Of a stretch of DNA of 60,014 nt, positions 1 through 7,236 are shown piece after piece. A model generated the notes under the pieces. That model ran no database searches. It was not told where the DNA came from and worked only from the letters and a program-made list of their open reading frames with translations. Made by a program: the position numbers and the translations under genes. The stretch comes from Niastella sp. (lineage in GTDB: Bacteria; Bacteroidota; Bacteroidia; Chitinophagales; Chitinophagaceae): contig JAGIBF010000052.1 in NCBI GenBank assembly GCA_017744515.1, positions 1-60,014 on the forward strand. The letters run 5' to 3'. Position 1 is the first letter of the stretch, and each line of letters starts with the position of its first letter.

Positions 1-67
1 GCTATCGTTAGTGTGTGAAAATGAGTGGCCAAAAGGTATTGTTTTATGATGCAAGCGGTAGTTCGGC

Positions 68-658
68 TTATTTTTTCAATCCTTCAACGAGGATCATCAC
101 CATGTTGTCTTCCAGCACATGGCCTTCGATCTTTTTGGTGCTACGGTGCCAGGATTCAATACCGCTCACGGCATGTAGCATAATGAGAACGGCAGTGGGT
201 GCGTCAATGTCTTTGACTTCTCCTTTCCGGATACCGTCTGTAATGATCTGGGCAATGCGCTGACGGTAAGCACGCCGCTGGCTTTGCATGTTTTGCATAT
301 AGGGCTCGGTGAGGTGCTTCCATTCGCGGTCGCTGACATACACTTCTTCATAGTGCTCTACCATCTGCCGGATGTGGAAGCGCAGGATGGCTTCGATCTT
401 GGCAATCGCGGTCATCTGGCTATTGTCTACTTCGTCGATGTGGGACATGAACTGGTTGGCCACTTTGAAGCAGATCTCCTGTAGTATTTCTGCTTTGGAA
501 CTAATGTGGTTATACAAGCTGGCGGCTTCCACGCCTACATGTTCTGCCAGATCGCGCATGGAGGTTGCGCTGAATCCTTTTTCGCGAAACAATTTGGCAG
601 CTTCGGCAATGATTACCTCTTTGCGGGTGCTGTTCCTGTTGCTTTTGATTTTTGCCAT
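68..658 (-). CDS. TetR/AcrR-family transcriptional regulator, probable PaaR
   Basis: The protein has 196 residues. The N-terminal half is a TetR helix-turn-helix (about residues 10-55: ...REKGFSATSMRDLAEHVGVEAASLYNHISSKAEIL), followed by an all-helical ligand/dimer domain of normal family length. The frame can be opened upstream with a TTG at 676, but that codon lies inside the promoter box TATCTTTG (674-681), so the ATG at 658 is chosen. A palindrome CTAACGTGTGTTAG sits just upstream of the box (693-706), and nearly the same palindrome precedes the phenylacetate operon at 30,764. The family normally represses and is released by a small effector. By analogy with Thermus PaaR the effector would be phenylacetyl-CoA (inference). 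TetR identity is secure; the paa role rests on the shared operator. Confidence 0.9.
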   Translation of the reverse strand: MAKIKSNRNSTRKEVIIAEAAKLFREKGFSATSMRDLAEHVGVEAASLYNHISSKAEILQEICFKVANQFMSHIDEVDNSQMTAIAKIEAILRFHIRQMVEHYEEVYVSDREWKHLTEPYMQNMQSQRRAYRQRIAQIITDGIRKGEVKDIDAPTAVLIMLHAVSGIESWHRSTKKIEGHVLEDNMVMILVEGLKK

Positions 659-673
659 AATACGGTAAATAGC

Positions 674-681
674 CAAAGATA
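674..681 (-). promoter_or_regulatory. TAnnTTTG promoter box of the TetR gene
   Basis: Read on the minus strand the box is TATCTTTG, a perfect match to the Bacteroidota -7 element. It would start transcription near 669, about 10 bases before the ATG at 658. Confidence 0.65.
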
Positions 682-692
682 ATAAAAAAGAA

Positions 693-706
693 CTAACGTG
701 TGTTAG
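693..706. promoter_or_regulatory. Palindromic operator CTAACGTGTGTTAG, probable TetR/PaaR autoregulatory site
   Basis: The inverted repeat is CTAAC-GTGT-GTTAG, located 11 bases upstream of the promoter box. It matches the palindrome at 30,764-30,777 in front of paaA at 12 of 14 positions. Its position suggests that the repressor controls its own gene. Confidence 0.65.
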
Positions 707-870
707 GGCAAATATTTGAATTGTCTCATAAATAATTTAGGTTTGAGGCTAACGGGGCATCGGCAAGGGGATTGGGGAGTTTTTATGGCCAGTTGCCAGG
801 GAGGGTCTTACTGCGGGCCTGATCTCATAATTAAATAACGTGTTATCTTCTCTTGCTCCGGATTTTCGTG

Positions 871-878
871 TAGGTTTG
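871..878 (+). promoter_or_regulatory. TAnnTTTG promoter box of the PfkB kinase gene
   Basis: TAGGTTTG lies 42 bases upstream of the ATG at 921. The 262-base gap 659-920 otherwise holds only the TetR control region and a half-site GCTAACG near 750. No gene is seen there. Confidence 0.5.
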
Positions 879-920
879 CGCGCTGTTAATTTACAAACAT
901 TCTAAATTTCAAATTACATT

Positions 921-1847
921 ATGTCTTTGATCTCTGTAGGTACGATGGCCTTTGATGCTATTGAAACACCTTTTGGTAAAACCGACCAGATTATTGGAGG
1001 TTCAGCTACTTATGTAGCTTATGCGGCCAGCAATTTTGTACAGCCCATCAATCAGGTGTCTATCGTAGGCTACGATTTTCCGAAGGAAGAAATGGACGCA
1101 TTGAAGAAAAGGGGTGTAGATCTGGACGGCGTTGAAGTAGTGCCTGACAAAAAATCTTTCTTCTGGAGTGGCCGTTATCATATGGATATGAATTCCCGCG
1201 ACACGCTGGTGACTGACCTGAACGTGTTGCTCGACTTCAATCCTGAACTTCCTGAATCGTACCAGGGATCAGAGTTCCTGATGCTGGGTAACCTCGACCC
1301 GGTGATCCAGAAAAAAGTGATCACGCAGTTGAAGAAGCGCCCCAAGCTCATCGTAATGGACACGATGAACTTCTGGATGGAGATCGCTATGCCGCAACTG
1401 GAAGAAACACTGAAGCTTGTAGATGTTCTCATGGTAAATGACAGCGAAGCCCGCCAGTTGAGCGGTCAGTTTTCCCTGGTGAAGGCTGCCAAAACCATCA
1501 TGGGCATGGGTCCTAAATACCTCATCATTAAGAAAGGTGAGCATGGTGCATTGTTGTTTCATGGCGATCAGGTGTTCTTTGCTCCTGCATTGCCGCTGGA
1601 AGAAGTATTCGATCCCACAGGTGCTGGTGACACTTTCGCCGGAGGTTTTATCGGTCATATCGCCCGCACCAAAGACATCTCTTTCGAGAATATGAAAACT
1701 GCCATCATCGTTGGCTCGGCTATGGCTTCTTTCTGTGTAGAGAAGTTTGGTCCGCAAAGATTGAAAGAGATCACACAGGCTGACATCGAAGCGCGTATCC
1801 AACAATTCGTGAATCTGGTGAACTTCGATATCGAGCTGACGCACTAA
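921..1847 (+). CDS. PfkB-family carbohydrate/nucleoside kinase
   Basis: The protein has 308 residues. It carries the ribokinase/PfkB C-terminal signature DPTGAGDTFAGG starting at residue 231, with Asp237 as the expected catalytic base and GAGD as the anion hole. An N-terminal GGSATYVAYAAS block corresponds to the sugar-binding first signature. Members phosphorylate sugars or nucleosides with ATP in the cytoplasm; the exact substrate cannot be read from sequence. The ATG at 921 follows a TAnnTTTG box with a short untranslated leader. The gene is monocistronic: it is divergent from the TetR gene and convergent with the next gene, from which it is separated by a bidirectional terminator. Confidence 0.88.
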   Translation: MSLISVGTMAFDAIETPFGKTDQIIGGSATYVAYAASNFVQPINQVSIVGYDFPKEEMDALKKRGVDLDGVEVVPDKKSFFWSGRYHMDMNSRDTLVTDLNVLLDFNPELPESYQGSEFLMLGNLDPVIQKKVITQLKKRPKLIVMDTMNFWMEIAMPQLEETLKLVDVLMVNDSEARQLSGQFSLVKAAKTIMGMGPKYLIIKKGEHGALLFHGDQVFFAPALPLEEVFDPTGAGDTFAGGFIGHIARTKDISFENMKTAIIVGSAMASFCVEKFGPQRLKEITQADIEARIQQFVNLVNFDIELTH

Positions 1848-1850
1848 TAA

Positions 1851-1882
1851 CACGAATTCGATTCGAATTACACGAATTAATA
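1851..1882. repeat. ACACGAATT-type intergenic repeat
   Basis: The sequence between the pfkB stop and the terminator contains AACACGAATT, ATTCGAATT and ACACGAATT in series. The same pattern recurs at 21,731-21,800, so this is an interspersed family rather than part of either gene. Confidence 0.55.
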
Positions 1883-1885
1883 GAT

Positions 1886-1928
1886 AAAAGCGAAGGGCTG
1901 CCATTTTGAATGACAGCCCTTCGCTTTT
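1886..1928. terminator. Bidirectional intrinsic terminator
   Basis: A perfect 15-bp stem, AAAAGCGAAGGGCTG (1886-1900) with CAGCCCTTCGCTTTT (1914-1928), is flanked by A and T runs on the two sides. It sits between the convergent kinase and lipoprotein genes and can serve both. Confidence 0.88.
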
Positions 1929-1946
1929 TGATTATGTTATACCTGG

Positions 1947-2483
1947 TTATTCGAGGGTTACTGCTACGCTAACGCGGGTACCATCGTGGAACAGGTTAAG
2001 TGTTTTGGGCTTAGCATCTGCAGGTATCTTATAAGTGATGCCTGTCAGTTCTTTTGTTGACTCTGCGTCTACGCCACTTGAATTACCGTTGTGCTCGGTA
2101 ATGCTGTTGCCATTGTCCAGTTGCAGCCTGAAGTTGTCTGTTCTGAAGAACAGGTTATTACCGCCTACTGCATTTTTGTTGGTTACATCGAGGTCAAATG
2201 TCAATTCTGTGCCTTCTGATTTACCATCGGGGTTTTGTAAGGCTACTGCTTTTGCATTCTTAATTTTTACAAATGCTTCTTTGTTTTTGCCGAGGTAAAC
2301 CGTGTCGGGAGCAAATGTTACTTTATAGGTTTTGGGTTCATTGGTTGCAGGTGTAGTTTCTGCATTCGACGTGGTTTGCTCTGCAGCGGGCTTTGTCTCT
2401 CCGTCAGCTTGTTTTGTTTTGTCTTTGCAGGAGAATAAGGTGATGGTGGATACAGTTGCAATGGTAATGAACGTCTTTTTCAT
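1947..2483 (-). CDS. Hypothetical lipoprotein
   Basis: The protein has 178 residues. It has a lipoprotein signal peptide with lipobox LFSC (Cys at residue 19), followed by a low-complexity linker rich in Thr, Ala and Glu (about residues 25-50), then a compact beta-rich domain of about 125 residues. The domain contains Asn-rich loops and a DGTRVSV strand near the C-terminus. It is presumably anchored in the cell envelope. I do not recognise the domain. The gene ends against the shared terminator at 1886-1928, and the lamin-tail gene lies only 29 bases upstream on the same strand, so the two may be cotranscribed. Confidence 0.75.
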   Translation of the reverse strand: MKKTFITIATVSTITLFSCKDKTKQADGETKPAAEQTTSNAETTPATNEPKTYKVTFAPDTVYLGKNKEAFVKIKNAKAVALQNPDGKSEGTELTFDLDVTNKNAVGGNNLFFRTDNFRLQLDNGNSITEHNGNSSGVDAESTKELTGITYKIPADAKPKTLNLFHDGTRVSVAVTLE

Positions 2484-2512
2484 GTAAAAGGTGATTTTAG
2501 TTTTTATGTTAG

Positions 2513-4231
2513 TTAGAATCTTCGTGCCAATGTTACACTATTCCTGAACTTTTTTATTTTGCCTTGCAAATTAAACAGTTCTGTAAATATTACATAGATG
2601 CCTATGGGCAGCCTGCGCCGGTTATTGTCCAACCCATCCCAACGAAATGTGCCTTGTAATCCAAGTGTAGCACTTCTGGTAAGATGACGGACAGGTATTC
2701 CTGCCGCATCAAAGATGGTGATGTTGGCAACATAGCCTGGCTCTGTCATCTGGTATTGGATATTTACGAGGTCGTCTACCGCGTCATTGTCCGGCGAAAA
2801 CAAAGATGGTGTAACAGTCACCATTCCTTTGGGTTGCAGGTCGGCCCTGAACTGTGAGTTGCGATAGCCCGGTGTTCCAAAGTTTGCTGTAGCTGCCGCC
2901 GACATCCAGTTGTGGCTATCCTGTGTTGGCTTACTGTAATCTATTCTTTCCAGGGCAACGCCGTCTTCATTGCTGATCAGTGCAAAGTGCCACTTGTGAT
3001 CGTAGCGGACCTCATCTACTACCGTTCCCTGTGCATTTGTAATGACTACTGTTCCTTTATCATCTGGCATAGAAGGCAGGGATGATACTTGTTGTGTTAC
3101 AACAGCCGGCTCTTTGATGAGGTATTGCTGCTGCAACCAGCGGGTGTCTTCGGTCAGGGCCATGTATTCGCCGGGAAAGAATAACCGGGATGTGGCTGAG
3201 ACTTGTTGAATACCCGCTAATGCACCCGCAGCAGAACGATTGGCGATGTACAATTGTTTTAAGTCGATCGTTTTGTTGCTGCGATTGTACAACTCTGCAT
3301 AATCTGTGCCACCTGTTGGCGGATTAAATAACAATTCATTAATAATGATATCATGGGTGTCTGCAGGTACCGGTAGCCCCACCTTTGTGCTGTTCATCAT
3401 GCCAATGGTATTGCCGGAGCAATCGGTTACATCCTTTACAATAAGCTGGTACACTTGATTTTTGTTGATAGCCGTGGGCAATTTAAGCACCACCTCCTTA
3501 AACAAAGGGGCTTGTGGTGTTGCCGAAAAAGGGTTCCCAATCGCATGGCTGAATGAATAATGATTGGCTATAGCCCCGCTTACACTGTCCAGTGATTCAT
3601 CAAAAACGGCTACGATCGTAAGGCTATCAATTGTAAAAGTGCCCGCTAATGCAGGTGGCATTTCATCCGGGTTACTTGCGCTGATGGAGTTTTGCCTGCC
3701 GGGTGTTCCGCCACGATCATCTGTTGCAGCTTTCCAGTTGCCAGCTCCTGTGCAAGGGTTGCGGGTGTCTATCATTTCCAATGTCCATCCTCCTCCTGCT
3801 TTAACTGCGTTCTCATACCATTGATCTGTATAAGCAACTGTGTGTATGGCATTGCCTTCGGGTGCATACAGGGTTATGATATCGGCGTCGTTGTTAAGAG
3901 CAGGAAAATTAGTAACGCCTATTGTAGTTCCCCAGGAGGTATACAAAGGAACAGCTGCATTGGCACAGATGATCACGAAGCTATCGGGCTGAAGTGTGAT
4001 GTTGGTATTGATCGTAGCTGTGGCTGTTCCATCGCTCAGTTTCCAGCCGCGCAGGTTGATGGCATGGGCCGTTGTATTTTTTAATTCTATGAACTCATTG
4101 TTGGGTAAGCCTACGGGTGGCGCCGGATCGGGCAGCAGTTCTGTTATTATTATATCGAATCGTTGTGGGGGCTGGGCATGCAGCCTCGTGAGCGACATGC
4201 ATAGGAGTAATGCAAGCAGTTTTGCAGTCAT
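2513..4231 (-). CDS. Secreted lamin-tail-domain protein with FlgD-like C-terminal domain
   Basis: The protein has 572 residues, with a Sec signal peptide ending in LHAQ. Two lamin-tail (LTD) domains are recognisable from their openings: IIITELLPDP...NEFIELKN near residue 28 and DIIINELLFNPP...DYAELYNRS near residue 290. A beta-sandwich linker lies between them. The C-terminus has the pattern of a gliding/FlgD-type Ig domain (SPDNDAVDDLVNI, FRWDGLDNN, IGIYV). Such proteins are extracellular or surface-attached structural or adhesive proteins in Bacteroidota; no enzyme motif is visible. The ATG at 4231 gives the signal peptide directly. Confidence 0.8.
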   Translation of the reverse strand: MTAKLLALLLCMSLTRLHAQPPQRFDIIITELLPDPAPPVGLPNNEFIELKNTTAHAINLRGWKLSDGTATATINTNITLQPDSFVIICANAAVPLYTSWGTTIGVTNFPALNNDADIITLYAPEGNAIHTVAYTDQWYENAVKAGGGWTLEMIDTRNPCTGAGNWKAATDDRGGTPGRQNSISASNPDEMPPALAGTFTIDSLTIVAVFDESLDSVSGAIANHYSFSHAIGNPFSATPQAPLFKEVVLKLPTAINKNQVYQLIVKDVTDCSGNTIGMMNSTKVGLPVPADTHDIIINELLFNPPTGGTDYAELYNRSNKTIDLKQLYIANRSAAGALAGIQQVSATSRLFFPGEYMALTEDTRWLQQQYLIKEPAVVTQQVSSLPSMPDDKGTVVITNAQGTVVDEVRYDHKWHFALISNEDGVALERIDYSKPTQDSHNWMSAAATANFGTPGYRNSQFRADLQPKGMVTVTPSLFSPDNDAVDDLVNIQYQMTEPGYVANITIFDAAGIPVRHLTRSATLGLQGTFRWDGLDNNRRRLPIGIYVIFTELFNLQGKIKKFRNSVTLARRF

Positions 4232-4337
4232 TGGTTATGGTTTTTCAAAGGCCATTACGGTTGTACGATACCGTATATGGAACAATGAAAATAAGGAGCA
4301 AATATTATATAATAAAATAATTTATCTGGAGGCAACC

Positions 4338-4369
4338 AGGCATTGAGGCAGTAAGGCATCGAGGGCCTG
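4338..4369. repeat. Short tandem octamer repeat (AGGCATNG type)
   Basis: Four degenerate 8-mers follow one another: AGGCATTG, AGGCAGTA, AGGCATCG, AGGGCCTG. Related fragments occur at 9371, 40,123 and 41,151. The surrounding gap 4232-4400 shows no gene. Confidence 0.5.
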
Positions 4370-4400
4370 AAGTACTGTTTTCCTTCTTTTTAAATAAAAA

Positions 4401-4432
4401 TTTGCGGATTCTGTGTTTGCCAATTACTTTTG
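4401..4432 (+). promoter_or_regulatory. Promoter of the asd leader transcript
   Basis: TTTG (4401-4404), a 20-base spacer, then TACTTTTG (4425-4432) is a full -33/-7 match to the Bacteroidota promoter. The start would fall near 4437, five bases before the leader peptide ATG and about 240 bases upstream of asd. Confidence 0.65.
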
Positions 4433-4441
4433 CTGCTCGTT

Positions 4442-4504
4442 ATGCAAAAAATGATGAAACATACAAAGCGCACGAAGAAGCAACCCAGCAATGGGGAAGG
4501 TTGA
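4442..4504 (+). CDS. Putative asd leader peptide, 20 residues, rich in Lys/Thr/Met
   Basis: The reading is MQKMMKHTKRTKKQPSNGEG followed by TGA. Ten of the 20 residues are lysine (5), threonine (2) or methionine (3), all end products of the aspartate pathway that asd feeds. It starts five bases after the predicted transcript start and ends 26 bases before a strong terminator hairpin. The last codons (4493-4500, GGGGAAGG) can pair with CCTTCCCC (4538-4545) in the terminator's ascending arm. This is the layout of ribosome-mediated attenuation. The peptide itself is probably non-functional. The call is an inference from codon content and RNA layout. Confidence 0.55.
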   Translation: MQKMMKHTKRTKKQPSNGEG

Positions 4505-4530
4505 GTACTGCTTTGTATAACAGGATATTC

Positions 4531-4563
4531 AAAAAGGCCTTCCCCCAACGGGAAGGCCTTTTT
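4531..4563 (+). terminator. Attenuator terminator upstream of asd
   Basis: A perfect 14-bp stem is formed by AAAAAGGCCTTCCC (4531-4544) and GGGAAGGCCTTTTT (4550-4563) with a 5-base loop. No complete gene ends upstream on the plus strand, and the neighbouring minus-strand gene starts at 4231, so a normal gene-end role does not fit. It lies between the predicted promoter and asd. Confidence 0.75.
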
Positions 4564-4674
4564 GTTTGGAACATGCATCATTTCTATACGAGGGTGAGCC
4601 GCCGGGAAAGGGCGACCGACCCTCAGGATGACATAAAACATTATTGTTAAACCATAAACAAGCATCAACAAATC

Positions 4675-5682
4675 ATGAAAGTTGCAGTAGTAGGCGCCAC
4701 TGGCCTTGTAGGCACTAAAATGTTGCAGGTATTAGCCGAACGTAATTTCCCCGTAACTGAACTCCTTCCTGTTGCCTCTGAAAAATCTGTAGGTAAGGAA
4801 GTTGTATTCAAGGGTAAGGGATACAAGATCATCAGCATGACGGACGCCATTGCCGCCAAGCCTGCTGTAGCTATCTTTTCTGCTGGTGGCAGCACTTCGC
4901 TGGAGTGGGCGCCCAAGTTTGCAGAGGCTGGTATCACTGTGATCGATAACTCTTCGGCCTGGCGTATGGACCCTTCCAAGAAGCTGATCGTTCCCGAGGT
5001 TAATGCAGACGCTTTGACCAAAGAGGATAAGATCATTGCCAACCCCAACTGTTCTACTATCCAAATGGTAGTAGCGCTGAACCCGCTGCACAAGAAATAT
5101 AATATCAAACGTGTGGTTGTATCAACATACCAAAGTGTAACTGGTACTGGTAAGAAGGCAGTAGACCAACTCATGGGCGAACGCGCCAAAGCTGAGAAAG
5201 GCAGCAATGGTGAGTTTCCGATGGCTTATAAATATACTATCGACCTGAATGTGATCCCTCAGATCGATGTGTTCCTCGATAATGGTTATACCAAGGAAGA
5301 GATGAAGATGGTGAATGAGACCAAGAAGATCATGCGTGATGATTCCATCCGTGTTACTGCTACTACTGTTCGCATCCCGGTAATGGGTGGTCATAGTGAA
5401 AGTGTGAACGTGGAGTTTGACAGTGATTACAACCTGGATGAAGTTCGTAGCTTATTGAGCAGTGCTCCTGGCGTAGTGCTGGTGGATGATCCAGCTACTC
5501 AACAATATCCCATGCCGATGGATGCGCACGACAAGGATGAGGTATTTGTGGGCCGTTTGCGCCGCGACGAGACGCAAGCCAATACGCTCAATCTTTGGGT
5601 GGTGAGTGATAACCTGCGCAAGGGTGCTGCAACCAATGCGGTACAGATCGCTGAATACTTAGTATCGAAGAAACTGTTGTAA
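4675..5682 (+). CDS. asd: Aspartate-semialdehyde dehydrogenase
   Basis: Reduces aspartyl-4-phosphate to aspartate semialdehyde with NADPH, the branch point to lysine, threonine, methionine and diaminopimelate. The protein has 335 residues, normal for the family. It opens with the Rossmann motif VGATGLVG (residues 5-12). The catalytic cysteine is Cys126 in NPNCSTIQM, and the conserved substrate-binding/acid-base histidine region reads GGHSESV. An upstream leader peptide plus attenuator suggests regulation by aspartate-family amino-acid supply. The gene is monocistronic, closed by a terminator at 5715. Confidence 0.97.
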   Translation: MKVAVVGATGLVGTKMLQVLAERNFPVTELLPVASEKSVGKEVVFKGKGYKIISMTDAIAAKPAVAIFSAGGSTSLEWAPKFAEAGITVIDNSSAWRMDPSKKLIVPEVNADALTKEDKIIANPNCSTIQMVVALNPLHKKYNIKRVVVSTYQSVTGTGKKAVDQLMGERAKAEKGSNGEFPMAYKYTIDLNVIPQIDVFLDNGYTKEEMKMVNETKKIMRDDSIRVTATTVRIPVMGGHSESVNVEFDSDYNLDEVRSLLSSAPGVVLVDDPATQQYPMPMDAHDKDEVFVGRLRRDETQANTLNLWVVSDNLRKGAATNAVQIAEYLVSKKLL

Positions 5683-5714
5683 GTTCTTAAGGGGAAAGTA
5701 TAGCCACATTCCCG

Positions 5715-5741
5715 GTCCCGCTCAATGAGCGGGACTTTTTT
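5715..5741 (+). terminator. Intrinsic terminator of asd
   Basis: Stem GTCCCGCTC (5715-5723) with GAGCGGGAC (5727-5735), a 3-base loop and six T residues. Confidence 0.9.
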
Positions 5742-5770
5742 GTACTAATAAAAAAATGAGCTGCTTATCG

Positions 5771-5797
5771 GGCTTCGACAGGCTCAGCCTGACAAAG
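5771..5797. repeat. Interspersed repeat, CTTCGACAGGCTCAG family
   Basis: GGCTTCGACAGGCTCAGCC is followed by TGACAAAG. Further copies are at 15,546, 28,940 and 47,801, always between genes. Read on either strand the core contains a short palindrome (GGCTCAGCC). Confidence 0.6.
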
Positions 5798-5818
5798 CGG
5801 GATAAACCCTGACAGTGT

Positions 5819-6487
5819 TTATTCTTCGAGTGCGCGGTTCAGGAACATCAGTAAGGGCTGGAGGGCTTCAAAAGCGGCTACCGTTTTCTTTACCAGGGTA
5901 TCTGAAGTAAGGTCGCTGTCCTTCAGCTGCTGCATGGCCAGCCAGCTTTTTAGCTTCACGTATTCAGCAGCGGGGTTATCTTTTTCGAATCCCTGCGGTA
6001 CACGTGCAAGGGAAACGTCATCCCCCCGGTATAAATTCCCATATATGGCCTTAAATTTCTTGCTGCCAACGATCTTTTCAAATTCATCAAAGCAGTAATC
6101 TATCTCTTGTCTTACTTTCTTTGTTTCGGGTGGCATGGGTATCCAGAGCCCACCGCCTACAAAGCTCTCGCCTGGCTGGCAATGGAAGTAATAGCCGGCA
6201 TAGATGGATTTCTTGCCGCCGCGGTTAATGCTGGCGCCGAAGTTGTTTTTATAAGGTGCTTTATCTTTTGAGAAGCGGACATCGCGGTTGATACGGAACA
6301 TGCAGCTTTTGGCTGTCAGTTCTTTGATGGTGGGGTCTTGCTTACCGTGTTTATCGATGACTGCCTGTATGAATTGTTCAAAGTTCTTTTTGGCAGCTTC
6401 GTATTGTGGGCGGTGTGCGTCGAACCAGGATTTATCGTTGTTCTTTTTGAGGTCTTTCAGGAACTTGACGGTAGCAGGCAACAGCAT
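5819..6487 (-). CDS. DUF2461 domain protein
   Basis: The protein has 222 residues. The sequence shows the usual DUF2461 landmarks: an N-terminal FLKDLKKNNDKSWFDAHR, then CMFRINRDVRFSKDKAPYKNNFGA, and YYFHCQPGESFVGGGLWIP. The function of the family is not established. An in-frame extension to 6550 would add 21 residues not found in the family. The ATG at 6487 (MLLPATVKFLKDL) fits, and the region upstream holds the terminator of the next gene. It is on its own transcript or read through from the HNH gene. Confidence 0.85.
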   Translation of the reverse strand: MLLPATVKFLKDLKKNNDKSWFDAHRPQYEAAKKNFEQFIQAVIDKHGKQDPTIKELTAKSCMFRINRDVRFSKDKAPYKNNFGASINRGGKKSIYAGYYFHCQPGESFVGGGLWIPMPPETKKVRQEIDYCFDEFEKIVGSKKFKAIYGNLYRGDDVSLARVPQGFEKDNPAAEYVKLKSWLAMQQLKDSDLTSDTLVKKTVAAFEALQPLLMFLNRALEE

Positions 6488-6529
6488 ATACTTTTTTATT
6501 TTAAAGGTATGGATGGCTGTTGATGCTCC

Positions 6530-6580
6530 CAAAAAAGATAAGTGGCGCATAGATGTTCGCTCACATCGTATACGCCACTT
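6530..6580 (-). terminator. Intrinsic terminator of the HNH gene
   Basis: On the minus strand the arms AAGTGGCG (6580-6573) and CGCCACTT (6547-6540), with further pairing inside, are followed by ATCTTTTTTGG. Confidence 0.75.
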
Positions 6581-6605
6581 ATACTGTTTTTACCGGTGGT
6601 TGGGT

Positions 6606-7166
6606 TTAGATCCTACCCCAGTTCTCACCACTCTTAATGCGGTACATGGTCATTTCGCTAACGCCATATTTTTCCGCGAGTTTTTTAATGGTGATCTTCC
6701 GGTTCTTGTCTGTAAGGACTTTCTTGATGCTCTTCACCTGATTTGCATTCAGCTTAAGACCTTCAGTCCGGTTCGCCTGAACTTTCTTGTAAGCGATCTT
6801 TGCTGGGCTGTTTTGTTGGTGACTGATCATTTCTTCCAGTGAAGCCCACTTAAGGTTTTTCACTGTGTTGTCGAGTTTGTTGTGATTCAGGTGAATCACA
6901 TACTTGTTTTTCGCTGCGGGTTTACCGAGGAATAACCTGGCAATCTCGCGGTGAATGTAGAGGGTGCCATTGTTTCCGGGTCTGTGCAGGTTCAACGTCC
7001 GGTAGCCGGTAGTCAATGAACCTTGCAACAGTTTACCATCTTCAACAACATCTTCTGTGTAGCTGGCTATGCGGCCATGAGATGACAGCGCATACTTTTT
7101 TCTAAGGTGCTTCCAGCCTGGAAACTGTAAGGGTTTCCACACCTCGTTGGGGAGTTTTTTTATCAT
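6606..7166 (-). CDS. NUMOD4/HNH endonuclease-like protein with C-terminal helix-turn-helix
   Basis: The protein has 186 residues. An N-terminal NUMOD4 motif (EVWKPLQFPGWKHLRKKYALSS) is followed by an HNH_3 core around residues 75-110 (HREIARLF, YVIHLNHNKLDNTVKNLKWAS). The C-terminus has a DNA-binding helix-turn-helix (IKKLAEKYGVSEMTMYRI). This domain order is that of freestanding homing-type endonucleases. There is no recognisable intron, intein or phage neighbourhood. The gene has its own terminator. The catalytic His-Asn-His pattern seems intact (IHLNH..LDN), so nuclease activity is possible but unproven. Confidence 0.82.
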   Translation of the reverse strand: MIKKLPNEVWKPLQFPGWKHLRKKYALSSHGRIASYTEDVVEDGKLLQGSLTTGYRTLNLHRPGNNGTLYIHREIARLFLGKPAAKNKYVIHLNHNKLDNTVKNLKWASLEEMISHQQNSPAKIAYKKVQANRTEGLKLNANQVKSIKKVLTDKNRKITIKKLAEKYGVSEMTMYRIKSGENWGRI

Positions 7167-7236
7167 CGCCTTTTCCTTTTGGCTAAAGTTACAAAAAAAG
7201 ATATGCGAAAATCAAATCATTTGTAAGAAAGATATG

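Noticed and set aside
835..846. ATAACGTGTTAT palindrome upstream of pfkB as a third PaaR site
   Set aside because: The half-sites are spaced by two bases instead of four and the outer bases differ, so it is not the same operator.
4390..4671. Open frames on both strands between the lamin-tail gene and asd (93 and 82 codons)
   Set aside because: Both cross the perfect terminator hairpin and the interspersed repeat, and neither resembles a protein family; the 20-codon leader frame explains the region better.
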